Source: Amoebidium appalachense (lineage: Eukaryota > Ichthyosporea). Taken from it: a stretch of DNA of 64,000 nucleotides. Shown here in pieces: positions 11,779 to 25,801 of the stretch (position 1 is its first letter; each line of letters starts with the position of its first letter). The notes beneath the pieces were generated by a model. That model worked only from the letters and a program-made list of their open reading frames with translations, was not told the DNA's origin and did not search any database. The position numbers and the translations under genes were made by a program. The stretch lies in NCBI GenBank assembly GCA_963693365.1, contig CAVNZM010000005.1:1426001-1490000 (forward strand), given 5' to 3'.

Positions 11779-13698
11779 GTGACACACACACATGCATGCA
11801 CACACACGTGTCACACACGCGCGCGCACGCACACACACACAATCGCACACACGAGAGGGGTTTTTTTCAAGCTTTCCCTTGCTGCAAACGTTCTCGCCGC
11901 CTTGAACTATACACTGATCTGTCCTTCCGGGCACTAAGCAAACCGTTTAATTTATGAGCGATAACTAAACCAAACCAAACTCTCATATGTATGCGCACCT
12001 GCAGACATGCCCCAACGGCCAGGGACCCACCACACCTACGGGTGGGTCGAGCAGCTGCACCGCGTGCACGTACGGCTACTACAGCAATGCCACCACCAGC
12101 TACACGTGTCAAATGTGCCCCGCCGGCTTTATCCAGGCTGCCCTAGGGGGAGCCACGTGCACACCGTGCAGTGCCGGCTACCAGGCAAACACGGCCCGCA
12201 CGGCCTGTGTGGCGTGTGGATACGGCTTCTACGGACCAAACGGGGTGGGGTGCTTTTCGTGTCCAAACAACACATACAGCGCCTACACCGCAACGGCCCC
12301 ATCACAGTGCTTGGTACGCAAATCATATACTCCTCCCCACCCCTCTTTTTTTTTTTTTTTTTTTTTTTTTGGGTTCTTTTCCCTCCATCTGGTGAGTCAC
12401 CAGACTGTATCTTCCAACGGTTATATCTTTCAATCTTCCTCTGTATATTTTGCCAATACCGTGTACCCACCCGTCCGCCATGATCCATCCCCCCCCCCCC
12501 CCCCCCCCCCCCCCGACCCCACCCCCCACCCCACCCCTCTCTGCCTAATATCCATACAAACTTGCATAACCACGTCAGGTCCCTTCTGCAAAGCAGGTTT
12601 GTAGCCACATACATACACGTGCTTACACCTGAGCTGACACCTGATGTATGTACATAGTATGGTGCTTCAACAACAACCATTCTTTGTAGTACCGGCGATT
12701 TAATTTCCGTGCCACACATCTGGGGCCACTGCTACCACACTGACATACTCTGAAATGCCACAGCTCTGCAGTGCTGGTAATGAGGCCAACGCGGCAAAAA
12801 CAGGCTGCCAAGGATGCGCACCTGGGTTCTACAGCAGCAGTGCCACAAACTTCACTTGCCAGCCGTGCCCCACGGGCACCGCCATAGGCAGTTACTACCA
12901 GAGTGCATGCACAAGGTGTACTGCAGGCACACAGCCCAATGCTGGCCGCACTGCGTGTGTATCGTGCAATTACGGTATGTACGGCACTGACGGCATCAAC
13001 TGCTACCAGTGCCCCAACAACACCTATGCCGCTGGAGGCTCAACTTCATGCACCGTAAGTTGCCTGCACGGTTTTTGCACTAGCATTGCCACTGGTATAG
13101 AGCATGTATCTTCTAAAGTGAAGTGAAGGAAACCCTCTGTCTTGAAGTCACGGCTCTCGTTTTTAAGATGAAGAAAAAAAAGCACGCTGAGGTTCGAACC
13201 AGTAGCTCCGAGTCTATGTGGCCGGAGGCCATCTGTCTCTTAAGTCCCTTCCACACCTCATTCCATGATCCTGAACCACTCGCCTGCTACCCTATACGTC
13301 CAGTGCACCATAGTAACAGACAGACATGTTTCTAATCCCACACATCCATCTCCAGCTCTGTCCCGCTGGCCAAAAGCCCACAGCCAACCAATACACGTGT
13401 GAGACGTGTCCCCTCGGGTCCTTCAGCAACAACGCCACCAACTTCACATGCCAGTTCTGTCCACCCGGCACGGTATCTTGGAACTACTATGCCACTTCCT
13501 GCACACGATGTGCAAACACACAGAGGCCACGATCAGACCGTGTGGTGTGTGAGTCTTGCCCCGCAGGCACCTATGGTGTGAATGGCACTGAGTGCTTCGA
13601 CTGCCCCAACGGCACTTACTCTGCTGCGGGAGCCGTAAATTGCTCGGTATGTGTTCCATTCTCCCCCCACCCCCCACCCCCCCCAACCTGCCTTCTCC

Positions 13699-13748
<50 letters not shown>

Positions 13749-15580
13749 GACCTTGCTCCCTCACCGGGGTGTTCGTCTTCTCGTTACTGGTTGGTGTAGT
13801 GTCATGTGAGCTGCTGATTTGATAGGGATGTGCTGTTTCTAATTGTATGCTGTGAAGCACCCGCTGATGTCCGACTTGTTGGGCCCTTCCTACATGCATA
13901 AAGAAATAGTGTTAACGTTTTCTTGATTCCAGATAAGGATTTATGCATAATGATATGTCGTACATGTTGCTATTCCTTGTGACACCGTGTGCACCAATGA
14001 TCTGAAGGGCCCTTGTACATCGATAATCTTTCTTAAAACTTCATGTGCACCACTAAAAGTATGTCTGTTCGTTGGGTGGATCAATATCCGTTTCCGTTGT
14101 GCATCAATAAGTGTTTGCTGACATGATACTTGCACTGCCCCCACCGACAGTTCTGCACGGCTGGTCAAGGGGCCACTGCAGTCAGGACGGGCTGCGCGTG
14201 GTGCGGGGCCGGTACATATTCAAACTCCACCACCAACTTCACATGCACAACGTGTCCCGACGGTAGTGTCACGACCAGCTATGGGTTGACCAAATGTACT
14301 GTGTGCACGCCTGGCACGGCACCTAATACAGGCCGCACCAGTTGTGACATCTGCCAGTATGCCATGGCTAGCCCCAACGGCATGACTTGTCAAGCTTGCC
14401 CGGTTCCTATGATCGCCCCATTAGGGTCGCCAAATTGCTCGGTCAGAATGTGTGGGGTTTATCCCTCCCCCCCCCCCCCCCCCCCCTCCCCTCCCCCCCC
14501 CCCCCCCCTTTGCCTTCCCCCAGTATCCACTCCCTTCCTTCCCATCACCTCCACTAACCACCAAACACACATCGTTACATACAAGCGTCCGACCCTGCAT
14601 GCAGTCTGCCTGCAGAGTGCAAGAACAAGTGCTATTACATGTACTAAATCTTAGAGGCTTTTGCGTGGCCACAGCCCATCATGCGGCCTTGAGCTCGAGA
14701 CTGACCATTCGTGAGCCTTAGTATTACCCACACGATGCACATTACATAAACCAACTAACCAAGACCCCCCTTCCCCTCCCCCCCTTCCCCCCCCCCCCCC
14801 CCCCCTCCCTCCCCTCTCCCCCTCACCCCTTCTCACCCTCCCCTGTCCCACCCCGGCCCCTCTTACCCGCTCCCTCCCCTACCTACATATCCCTCCCCTT
14901 GTTGGAGCCACACAACCCCACCACCGAACCTGTCCCTACCACTCTCCACCCTCTCCCTTTCCTATGCCCCCTGGTACATTTCATTGCACAGTTTTGTCGA
15001 GCTGGCCAAGGCCCCAACTATTACCGAGGTGGGTGCGATATTTGTCCAGCCGGCAAGTACAGCAACGCCACAACCAACTTCACGTGTGCATCTTGTCCGG
15101 CCGGGGCAGTGGCAATAGCGGGATCTGCAAACTGTACGTTCTGCCAGCCAGGCACCATGCTCAGTGCTGATAATGGCACGTGCACCGTCTGTGCAGCCGG
15201 GTACTATGGCCCTGATGGCCTCAAGTGTGCCATGTGCCCGGCCAACCAGTGGTCCCTGGCAAATTCTTCCTCATGCTCGGTTTGTCCCCCCCCCCCCCCC
15301 CCCCCCCTCCCTCTGCACACCCCCTACTCTCCTCCCCACCCCATTCTCCTCCCCCCTACTCAGTACCTCCCCTTCCCCTCCCCCCCCCCCCCCCCCCCCC
15401 CCCCCCAGTCCCTCCTTACCCTATTCCCGTCACACAAACAAGGCACCCTCCCCTCCCTCCCCTCCATAAGCCACTGGCAACCCTACAGCCACACGTTTAT
15501 CACTAGGGCACCTATAGTAGTAGGCCAACAAACAGGTATTGTGACAGCGAGACGACCTTATGGTTGTTGACTCATAAGCG

Positions 15581-15615
<35 letters not shown>

Positions 15616-17170
15616 GGGGACCCACAGGCGAAACCAAAAAAATAGAAAAGAAAGAAAACGAAAAGAAAAGAGAGAACCTGAGAACGAAACCAACAGCATC
15701 CCTGTTACTCTTGGTCTAGGAGCACTCCGGCTCTGCAGCATCTACTCACTTTCCACCACACAGTACTGCTCGCCCGGGTACCAGTCCTATGCTCGTACAT
15801 TGTGCACGGCATGCTCCCCAGGATACTACAGCAGCAGCGCCACAAACTTCACCTGCGCCTACTGCCCTGCAGGAACAATCGCCCCCGGGTACAACAACAC
15901 CCAGTGTAAAAAGTGTTCGGCAGGGCAGACGGACTCCGGCCGCATCTCTTGCATTCTGTGCCCAGCATACTACTACAGCAATGCCGCCACAAACTTCACC
16001 TGTGTCTACTGTGCGCAGGCATTTACTACTGGTTCGACCACGTGCAAGTGCAACCCCGGGTGGTATACTGGTGCCACGGCCACCACTTGCACGCTGTGCC
16101 CAGCGGGCACCTACAGTTCGGACGGTCTGTCGTGCGTTCAGTGCCCTATTGGTACGTCGACCAATTGGCAGATAGGTAGAGTCAACTGCACGGCCTGCAC
16201 TGCGGGCACGTTTTCCCCCCAGGATCGTCAGTATTGCCAAAGCTGCCCGGCCGGCACCACCAGCAATGGCACTGTGTGCAACCTGTGTCCACTGGGCTAC
16301 TCGACGTCTGTCTACCCAGGCGCTACCTCCTGCACAAAGTGCAGCGCAGGTTACTACGCGCCGGCCAATCGCGTCAACTGTCTGGGGTGTCCTGCAGGAA
16401 CATATTCACCCAACGGCACCGAGTGCCTGCCCTGCCCCGACGGCTATTCGACCAATGGCGCCACGGCACGTGCCGTGTGCACCCCATGTGCTGCCGGCAC
16501 ATATCCCCTCAACGGATACTGCCAGCCCTGCCCGGCAGGCAAAAACAACACGGACGGCAAAGTGTGCCAACTCTGCCCCGAGGGCCAGTCCACACAGGGC
16601 CAAATCGGCCGTGTCAACTGCACAAAGTGTGCCGGTGGCTACTACAGCCGGCCGGATCGTTTTTATTGCACTGCGTGCCCGGCGGGCACCAACGGCACGG
16701 ACGGCCTCACCTGCCCCATGTGTCCAAATGGCACGTACAATTACTACGCTGGAAGCGTAAGTCTGCCCCGCTATTTACCCCCCCCCCCCCCCCCCCCCCT
16801 TCCCCCCCTTCCCCCCTCCCCCCACCCCATCCCCCTTTCCCCGGGCCCGGCCCCCTCAACCCATCCGCCCCAGTTTCAAACCAGTCCATCGTAGTCGTGT
16901 GCAATAAGCTTTAGGCCTGACAAACATCCGTGAGCCTCGCCGTCACATTAAATTATATCCAGAAGAGAAATGCATCTTTATTCAAGCATATTGCCTCCTT
17001 TCCTTGACTTTAACCAATTAATCAAGTATCATAGTGCCCTCTGGCCTCATTTGTAAATACGTTACATTTGTCCACGGTTACCATGTTCGAGCACTGCCTT
17101 CATTTCAATATGCCTAATGATATCCCAACAAATCTGTTGCCTTCTCTTAGGACAATAGAGTCCTTTTATC

Positions 17171-17203
<33 letters not shown>

Positions 17204-19793
17204 CCCCTCCCCCCTTCCAGGCCCCTCTTCCACTCCTCCTCCCCTTGGAGCCCCAGCCATTCTCCCCCCCCCCAAAAAAAATGTCTTACCCTCCTGCCTA
17301 CAAACAGGCCACCTGCAATCGATGCCCTAATGGACATTTTTCGAGCCCCGACCGCACGCGCTGTGTGCCCTGCCCGGGCGGGACCTACGGGCCCAACGGC
17401 AAGGACTGTGTGAGGTGTCCCATTGGCCGCACCACGCAGTATATAACTGGCAACGGCTACTCCTCGTGGTGGGCCGTGGCCACGGGCATGACGACATGCC
17501 AGCAGCTGTGCTTACCCGGCTATGAGGCCGCGCCTGACCGCACTCTCTGCCGTCTGTGCCGGCCGGGCACGTTCAGCACCAACGGCACCGAGTGCATACC
17601 CTGCCCAGCCCTGCAGTCCACCAATGGCTGGTACGGCCAATCCAGGTGCTACAACTGCACGGCCGGCTATGTGACGTCATATGCCAACCCAGGCACGTGC
17701 ACGGCATGCCCCCCCGGCACGTTCTTTGGCAATGCCACCTACTGCATGCCATGCCCTGCCGGCACCTACCAGCCCTACTACGCCCGCACCTCCCAAGCCC
17801 AGTGTCTGCCCTGCCCCCTTGGCCGCTACTGCCCCAAACTCGGAGTCTCGGCCGGCACCGTGTGCCCTGCAGGCCGGTTTGCCAACGTCACGGGGCTGGC
17901 GCAGTGCTACCCGTGCAGGGAGGGCATGTACCAGCCCTACACGGGCCAGACCAGCTGCCTGAAGTGCCCCGCATCAACCCCCGTATCTGTTGGCGGCCGG
18001 CGATGTGCATCGTCGGCCTGTCCAAACGGCACCACCCAGGCCACGCCCCTTCTGTGTGTCGAGTGCGAGGGTGACGGGTTCAAGAGCAACACGACGGGAG
18101 AGTGCATCGAGTGTCCCGAGGGCTACAGTGAGCTGGACGGAGAATGCCAGGCCGATGGTGGGTGCACAGCCGCCCGATTTCGCACTTCCCTTCCAGCCTA
18201 GTTGCTATCCATATAAGTATCACCAACCCAGCCTATTGGAGGTCTACATTTTGCTTGTCAAAGCTCAACGTCATGTCCGTTGCATGCCCCCCCCCCCCCC
18301 CCCCCCCCCCCTCCCATAAGGAATAAACTTCGAGAGACGTCACGGTGGTTTGGATTTAGGTTTCATTTCCATCAGTGCTCACTTCCTTATTTCTGCACAC
18401 CCAAAAACAGATTTCGAGGATCAAGATGAGTGTGTGCTGGGAGTGCATCGCTGCAGCGGCAACTCCACGTGCACCAATACCATGGGCAGCTACAAGTGTG
18501 CATGTGCCCAAGGCCTCTACGACTACTACGGTGATGGTACAAAGTGCACTGGTGAGTGAAACATTCAAAACTGTATCTCATATTGATGGCTGCAAATGTA
18601 TGCGTTGCTTTCAAGTAGAGGGCTGATGCGGCACCCACATTTCTCGAATTTCTTTGCAAGCCTTTTTTGGGCCGTGAGCCATTAATGGTGTCGCCATCAT
18701 CAACCTCCATATAACGGAGTATACATCTCACTGGGAGGAAAATTGACTACACAATGGGGGCATCATGACGGGATGGTTTCTTCAGTGTGTCTTCATTGTT
18801 GCCCTTTCATATGCCATCAAGAAGACATCGCATAGCGGCTCTCCACATTCTCTAGTTCCCTTCACCGTAAGTAACAATACCCTGGGTCATCACCACCAAA
18901 TTTTGCGCCTTTGCCCTCAACCTTGATAAGAGCACTGGTGTCCACTTCAATATCTCTCTCTCTCTCCCCCCCCCCCCCCCCTCCCCCTCCCCCCCCCCCC
19001 CCCCCCCACCCCCACGCCACCCCACGCCACCCCACGCCACCCCACCCCACCACACCACACCTCCCCATTCTTTCCCACTGGCCCGTCCCAGCACTAACAC
19101 CCGGCGGCCACAGCAGCGGCCGCGGGCCTGTGCCAGGGCTACACTACGGGGGTTGCCGACCAGCAGGAGATGCACGGGCTGCTGGCAAAGTACTACCCGC
19201 AGTCTGGCTACGACCCCGATAACCTGCCGTCTCCCACCGCCACCCACTTTGACCGCATCGAGCCCGGTGCATTCAAGAACACCCCTGCATCTCTGCTGGG
19301 TTTGTCTGCCACCCCCATCCCCTCCCTTAAAGAACACCCCCACATCTCTGCTGGGTTTGCCTTGCCCAGCCATCCCCATCCCCTTTCTTAAAGAAGGCCC
19401 CGCACCTCTGCTGGGTTTGTCCTGCGACCCTCATCCCCCCTCATACTCTTGGCCCATTGGTGATGCCTGTTGCATGGTTGCATTATCCAGCTACGCCATG
19501 GTCGGTGCCTCCATGCAACTGGACGCGCACACACAGAGGATAACCGCGCTTGTAATTTCTACGACTATATAACATCCTCTCACACGATTATTCGGTGCCT
19601 TTGCCTACAGGCACAGCCATTGGTGAAGTTGGCACGATTTCAATCGGATCGCGCAGCTGGATCACGGTCAAGCTGAAGAGGCGCTACCCAAATCCCGTTG
19701 TTGTTCTGACGCCGGGAAGTATGGTTGCCATCCCCCGCACATACCAGCCTGTGGTGGGAGAGGTCACTTCCGACTCTTTTACCGTCCGGTAGG

Positions 19794-19833
<40 letters not shown>

Positions 19834-20223
19834 CCCTCCTTCCCCTCCCCCTCCCCTCTCAAAGCTCACAGTATAAAACCATATGGGCCCTCTCGTGGTC
19901 GGTAACACCGTACAGCCAATCACTGCACTTGCAAATACACAGCCTCATCCATATGCAACGACATCGGAGCCCCACTGATTCACCCATTCCCCCTCAATCG
20001 CCACAACAATGCGTACATCGTCACTTCTCTATCACAACTTGATGACCTGCATGGCATACACCGAAATCTCCTCCTCCTTTTGATCCGATTCCGATTTCAC
20101 ACTCTGCTATAAAGCCTAGGGCATGCGCACCACTTGACTCCTCACGTGCACACACCAAGAGAATCGTTCCTGTAGCTCCATTTTTTAATTGCTTGATTGC
20201 CATCTTCCCCCCTTCCCCCCTTC

Positions 20224-20269
<46 letters not shown>

Positions 20270-23200
20270 CACCACCACCATCACCACCAACACACACACA
20301 CACACACACCTCACACCCACTCCTTCCGCCGTCACTCACACACCCACACGTTCCACTTCCACCCTACCATCGTGCACACACATCGCCCACTCACACGTGC
20401 CACCATCTTACCACTATGCACACGCATCCCCCCCCCCCCCCCCCCCCCCCCGCCCCCTCAAATCAGGCTTGTGGGCGACAAGTGTGTGCCGTCGACGTCA
20501 CAAAACGACACCAATGTGTACAGCATCAGCTACATGGTGATGACCGAGGGCCAGTACTACCTGCCTGTGGCACGTGACAACACCACATACCAGCGCGTGG
20601 TCGTGGGCATGGCTCCCCTCCTTGCCAGCATGACGAACCAAGTCAACCACACCGTGCGCCTGCCCCCGGTGTGTTTTGTTTTCCTAAGCTCCCCCCTCCC
20701 CCCCCCCCCCCCCCCCTCTCGCCCCCCTCCCCCCCCTCCTCCCCCGCCAAAGAAAAAGAGAGGGGGGGGGAGGGGGGGGAGGGAGAGAGAGAAAGAGAGA
20801 GAGAGAGAGCAAAGCAAATTCATGTTTGAATAAGTGGCATTTCCTCAGGTGTGTGCTCCTTTCTTTCTTCTCCTATGTATGGGAAACCTGGTTCCCCGTG
20901 TGTGGAAATACCCAATCCCATGTGTCAGACTATCGCCTGCACGAGGAACTTGGTCACGGGACCACATTGCCCCTTTGCCGCACCTGCATGCACGTGGACT
21001 ATGATCCCAACGGCAACAGGGTTCCGAATATTGACATGTGCACACAGCTGTTTGCCAGCAAGATGAAGCCTCCCGCCGTGCTGCTTCAAGTCCAGGACGG
21101 GGACGAAGACGGGGCTTTGTTCAATCCGCGCTTTGTGCATCCAAACACCCTCGAAGGGCGAACAACAATCATCCTGGACAGCAACATCAACGCAACACGA
21201 ATCAAGCGTGTGGGCTACATCATCATCGAGTCAGGTGGGCCCTTGGTTTATCTTTGAGTGTGAGATATGATCAGTGGATTCACTGACAGGTGACATGCCG
21301 GTATCGACTGTACATGGGGGTGAGAGGCGCGGTGGTATTTCATTGATGTCAATCAACTTAGCAACCGTGAGATAATCATTGGGGATAGTGCTGGGTTGAA
21401 AAAGTACGATGGCTTGCTAGTGTGGAGGCAAAAAGCGAAGTCATGGATCTGGGGTTGTGAGGTGTCATGATATCTACGTGGGCAAAAACTTCTTGAACAC
21501 AGGTGTGTGATGCAATGCTGACTATGTTGGTGTGAAGGGCAAAAGGTTTCAACTTTACAAAGGCTGATTTTGCACGACGTAACTGTTGTTCATTCTGGTG
21601 GTCATTTTCACCATGGCAGCACTTAGAGCCACTCCGCCTCCCCGATGCAACCACAGTAACTTTTAACTAACCAAGTGGTGCCCGGCGGCAGGGCCAAGCC
21701 AATTCTGGGGCAGCCAGAAGATCTTCAACGGACATTCGAACTTCAGCAGTAGTCAAATTTACTTCAGTTTCCCGGCTAACACGTTCCTGGGCCCCAAGGC
21801 GCCACTGATTTTCACAACCGAAAGCAGTGCAGTGGCACTGGACTTTGCACTCATGCGCATCATAAGGTAAACACCACAATATATGGGATGTTTTGTGGTA
21901 AATTCAAAAGGGTGATGGGCCCAAATGCAAGCATAAATCTCCTCTGGGTTAGCCGCCTTTGCCTAGCTGCAGTCCTTACCCCACTTCCCCGTTAAAAGTG
22001 AAGTGCTGCCTGCATTGGATATAGCATGTGAGGTTAATGGGTCGGAACCCGGTTAGGGTGATAACTCTAACCCCCAGAGGATGGGCTCTCATTATTTATG
22101 TGCATACTCTCTGGGTGCTCTTTTTTTGCAGAAATGTGCTTATTGTTGTCTGTCGTGGATGTTTTCTTCGTACTCTGGAAAACATTCTACACCACCTTCC
22201 CCCCCCCCCCCCCCCCCAAAAAAAAGGAAAGAAAACCAATAAAAACAAAACACACCCACACGGTGCACACACACGCACATGCACACGCACACACGCCGTT
22301 CCACGCCACAGCTGCATGCACGTCTCAAAATGTCTTCTAATATGCCGCATTTGCTATGCCATGCCATAGTCTTTCACTGTGACCAGCACCCTGGACCCCT
22401 TCTCCCCCCCCCCCCCCCCACCACCACCACCATTCCCACTACCTAACACGCACCAAACTAGCCAAAACACGGGCTTCTACGGCTACTACCGCGAGGACCA
22501 GTGTGAAGATGCCGAGGTGGTGCATGTGAATTCGCCGACGTCTATTTTTGGCATCCAAACAACAAACGACACCTTCCTGCGCTTCCCAGGTATAACCATC
22601 CCATTCCAATGGCATTGCTAGACTTCGTGGTGACCTGGTGGGGCAGTGAGAGCTGACCAATATTATGCCATTACACCCACACGGTAGTAGTGCCTCAATG
22701 GCACAGCTGGTTAGGGTTGTGCGAGACTGTACTAATGGTGCAACTGTATAAATCCCCCCTCCCCCTACCCCTTCCCCCCCCCCCCCCCCAAAAAAAAAAC
22801 ACACACACACACAAACACACGCACAAACACACACACACACACAAATACACACACGTACACACACACACACCACCTCCTCCATTATCAATCCACCACAACC
22901 CTCCCCATCTACCATTTAGGCTTTAACATCTCTGCGGCGCAAGCGGCTCTCGTGGAGAGCGAGTTGGGTGTGTTTGCCAAGCAGCAGCCCATGTACGTGG
23001 AGTACACGGGCAGACTGGTGTGCCCATGCACGGGCACGTACGAGCTGAGGCTCAGGGGCACAACTGCACGCACACAGGTTGGTGTTGCGAGCTGCATATG
23101 GATGTATTTGGGGGTGGAAGGGGAGAGGGAAGCTGATGTTCATGCTCTGGTTTCCTGCACTTACATGTGCTCATTATTATATCAGTACAATCAGCCCATT

Positions 23201-25742
23201 TCCACACATGCACGATTTCTCTCGCTGTCGTTTGCCTCAGTAACTACAATTTGGTGAACTATCTAGACGGAACTGGCCCGGTATAGAAACACAACACAAG
23301 ACGAAAAAAAACAACCATTTCTAAAGCAAACAGGGCCGTGGCACCCACTCACCATGCACGCAGGTGTACCTGGACGGGGAGCTTGGACTGGACACCGGGG
23401 TCAGCGGCATGGACTATGGCAGTCTGAGCTGCGAGGCAAACACCACCACAAACCTCCGCATCGCCCACTTTGAGGAGCAGGGTGCGTGCCTTGAATGTGG
23501 TTGTTGTGATGTGTTCTCCGGTAATGGAATAAGCAGCACATACACACTCTTAGGGCGTCAACTGAGTTGCACGCTAGCGCGTTCATCGTGATGCAGCTGC
23601 ATGTGGACACAATAGAAATGGCCAAGCATGTGGCTCTCTCGTCCCTGACACAGCTACCCACACAGGACCTTACGGTTGCACCAAGGCTCAGTCAAGCTCT
23701 GTCGTCCATTTTGTGCGCAATGGACCAATGACAACAGGGCGGTTGCGAACCATGCAATCCTATTGGTACGGATATTGGTACACCCCCGAACAGCTGGCCG
23801 ACTACACGGTGGCCCAGTACATGCCCGACAGCGACGCAAACAACGACCTGAGTGTGGTCTCGTCTGGCAATCAGCTCTCCATTCAGGGCAACTATGGGAC
23901 GAAGAACACACCAATCGTTGACAAGTTTACACTCGCACCTGCAACCGGAACACTGCTGGTGAGACCATATTACCTACCCCTCTCTCCATACCTATTTACC
24001 CCTCCCCCCCGCCCACCCAATTTCGAAGGGTTACCTCATGTTCACTAAATTAAAGATAACAGATACTCCCTCCCTCCCCCCCCCTTTCCCTGCGCTTTCT
24101 CCCTCCCCCCCTCCCCTTCACCTTGTCTTATGCCACTTACACAGACACACACATATGTACACTATCTCTCCCTATCTTGGAAGATCCCAAGAAACGAAGG
24201 CAAGGTTCTTGCATTATGGTTGCCTTCTTCCCCACCGGACCTCCTTTGTTGTTTGTCCTTTATTGCTTTCGTTTCATCTTCTTTTCCTTCCTCGCGCTCT
24301 CCCTTCCCTCCCTTTCCCTCAGGCTTTGTTACTCACCCGCTCCCACCATCACAGCCCCGCACCATCCGGTTCTATAAAGAGGCTTCCGCCCACCCTGGCT
24401 ACCGCAGTGAGATTGCCTCGTACAAGTTCGAATGGACCCTCAACATTCCTGTCACGGTTCGGGTCGCAAAGCCCGGCTCGTTGCTCTCCGGCCCGGGAGG
24501 GTCACGGATTCCAGACAGCTCCCCTTTGACCAACGGAACCACTCTTTACTCGGCAATGATCGAAAGCTCTCCAGGCTCCCATTGGTGGATCGAATTTGGG
24601 TACTCGTTACAGGCGATTCCTAAGCCAATCACAATCACCGTGACCAGGTCCAATCCTTTAAACGGCCCCGGTAACCCCTGGCTAAGGGAGGAGACAATGT
24701 GGGAGATGTCCGGGGCCGATAAATGGACCTGTGCCATGCCACGTACGAACCCATCTGTTTTCTCTTTCCGTGACATGCATAAGACACATCACCGAAAGCC
24801 ACACAGCACCACGCCCGCACGTTCACTCCCACGTATGCACAACGCACACACGTACACGTGTAGAAAATAATGTCTTTACAACATCAATTGCACTAGCAGC
24901 GGCAGCCCCCCTTGGTCAAGTGTCGTTCCCACGTGCATTTGTGCTGATCCCTATTTTTTTTTAAAGATTAAGGAAATGCGGTGCCTAGATGTGCATACTA
25001 ACACCCTAGGGCCAAGTACTCTACATTGATCTGCAAGGGCCGTCAGTTATGCCACAGAGACACTGGTCGAAAATCAACCACAGGGTGATGTATTTTTCAA
25101 AGTAGTCCTGACGCCTTTTTCTGCCTACAGCGGCTGACGGGACATTCAGCCTCGAGTGGAAGGTGCCCGAGTCAAACGACTTTTACGGCTTATCCAACAC
25201 GTATCTCCTGCCGGGATATGCCGGCCAGCCCCTTATTTTCCGCGACAATATTGTGGCATCTGGTCCGACACTCGAAGAGAGAGCAATAGAGGTATATCCC
25301 TTGATATAAGTTCCCTGGTTAAGGAAAAACGGGACAGATGGCAATTTGAAAAAAGAAAGCAATAGGCTAGCATCAGCATGGCAAACCTACCGCTGGGTTG
25401 AAGGTGAATGCTAACTATGTTCCTCAGAGTGCCACCGCTAAGTTGCTAATCCACCCACCCGTTCCTAGGTGGTACTCTCGTCTCCGCCTAAGTCAAATGT
25501 GACGCTGCAAGTTCTCAATCCCGTAGCCTCGGATCTGATTGGCTTTGCCACATGCAACATCACATTCACCCCCACCAACTGGGAGACCCCTCAGTCGGTC
25601 ATCACAGCTCCTTTGGCGTCGACTGGATACCGTGAACGAGTACGGTTCCCCCCCCGTCCCCCCCCCCCCCGCCCCCCCTTCCCTGCCCCCGCCTGCCAAC
25701 ATACGCACGTGCACCACACACACACACCCACACACACCCACA

Positions 25743-25801
<59 letters not shown>

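Noticed and set aside
13186-13215. A tRNA gene around the GGTTCGAACC at 13192
   Set aside because: No matching A-box, anticodon stem or acceptor stem at proper distance on either strand.
24671-24870. Continuation of exon 19 of the giant gene as open frame past 24670
   Set aside because: The frame stays open but becomes unlike the rest, and a GTAACC donor at 24671 joins in phase to the acceptor at 25131 with beta-rich sequence on both sides.
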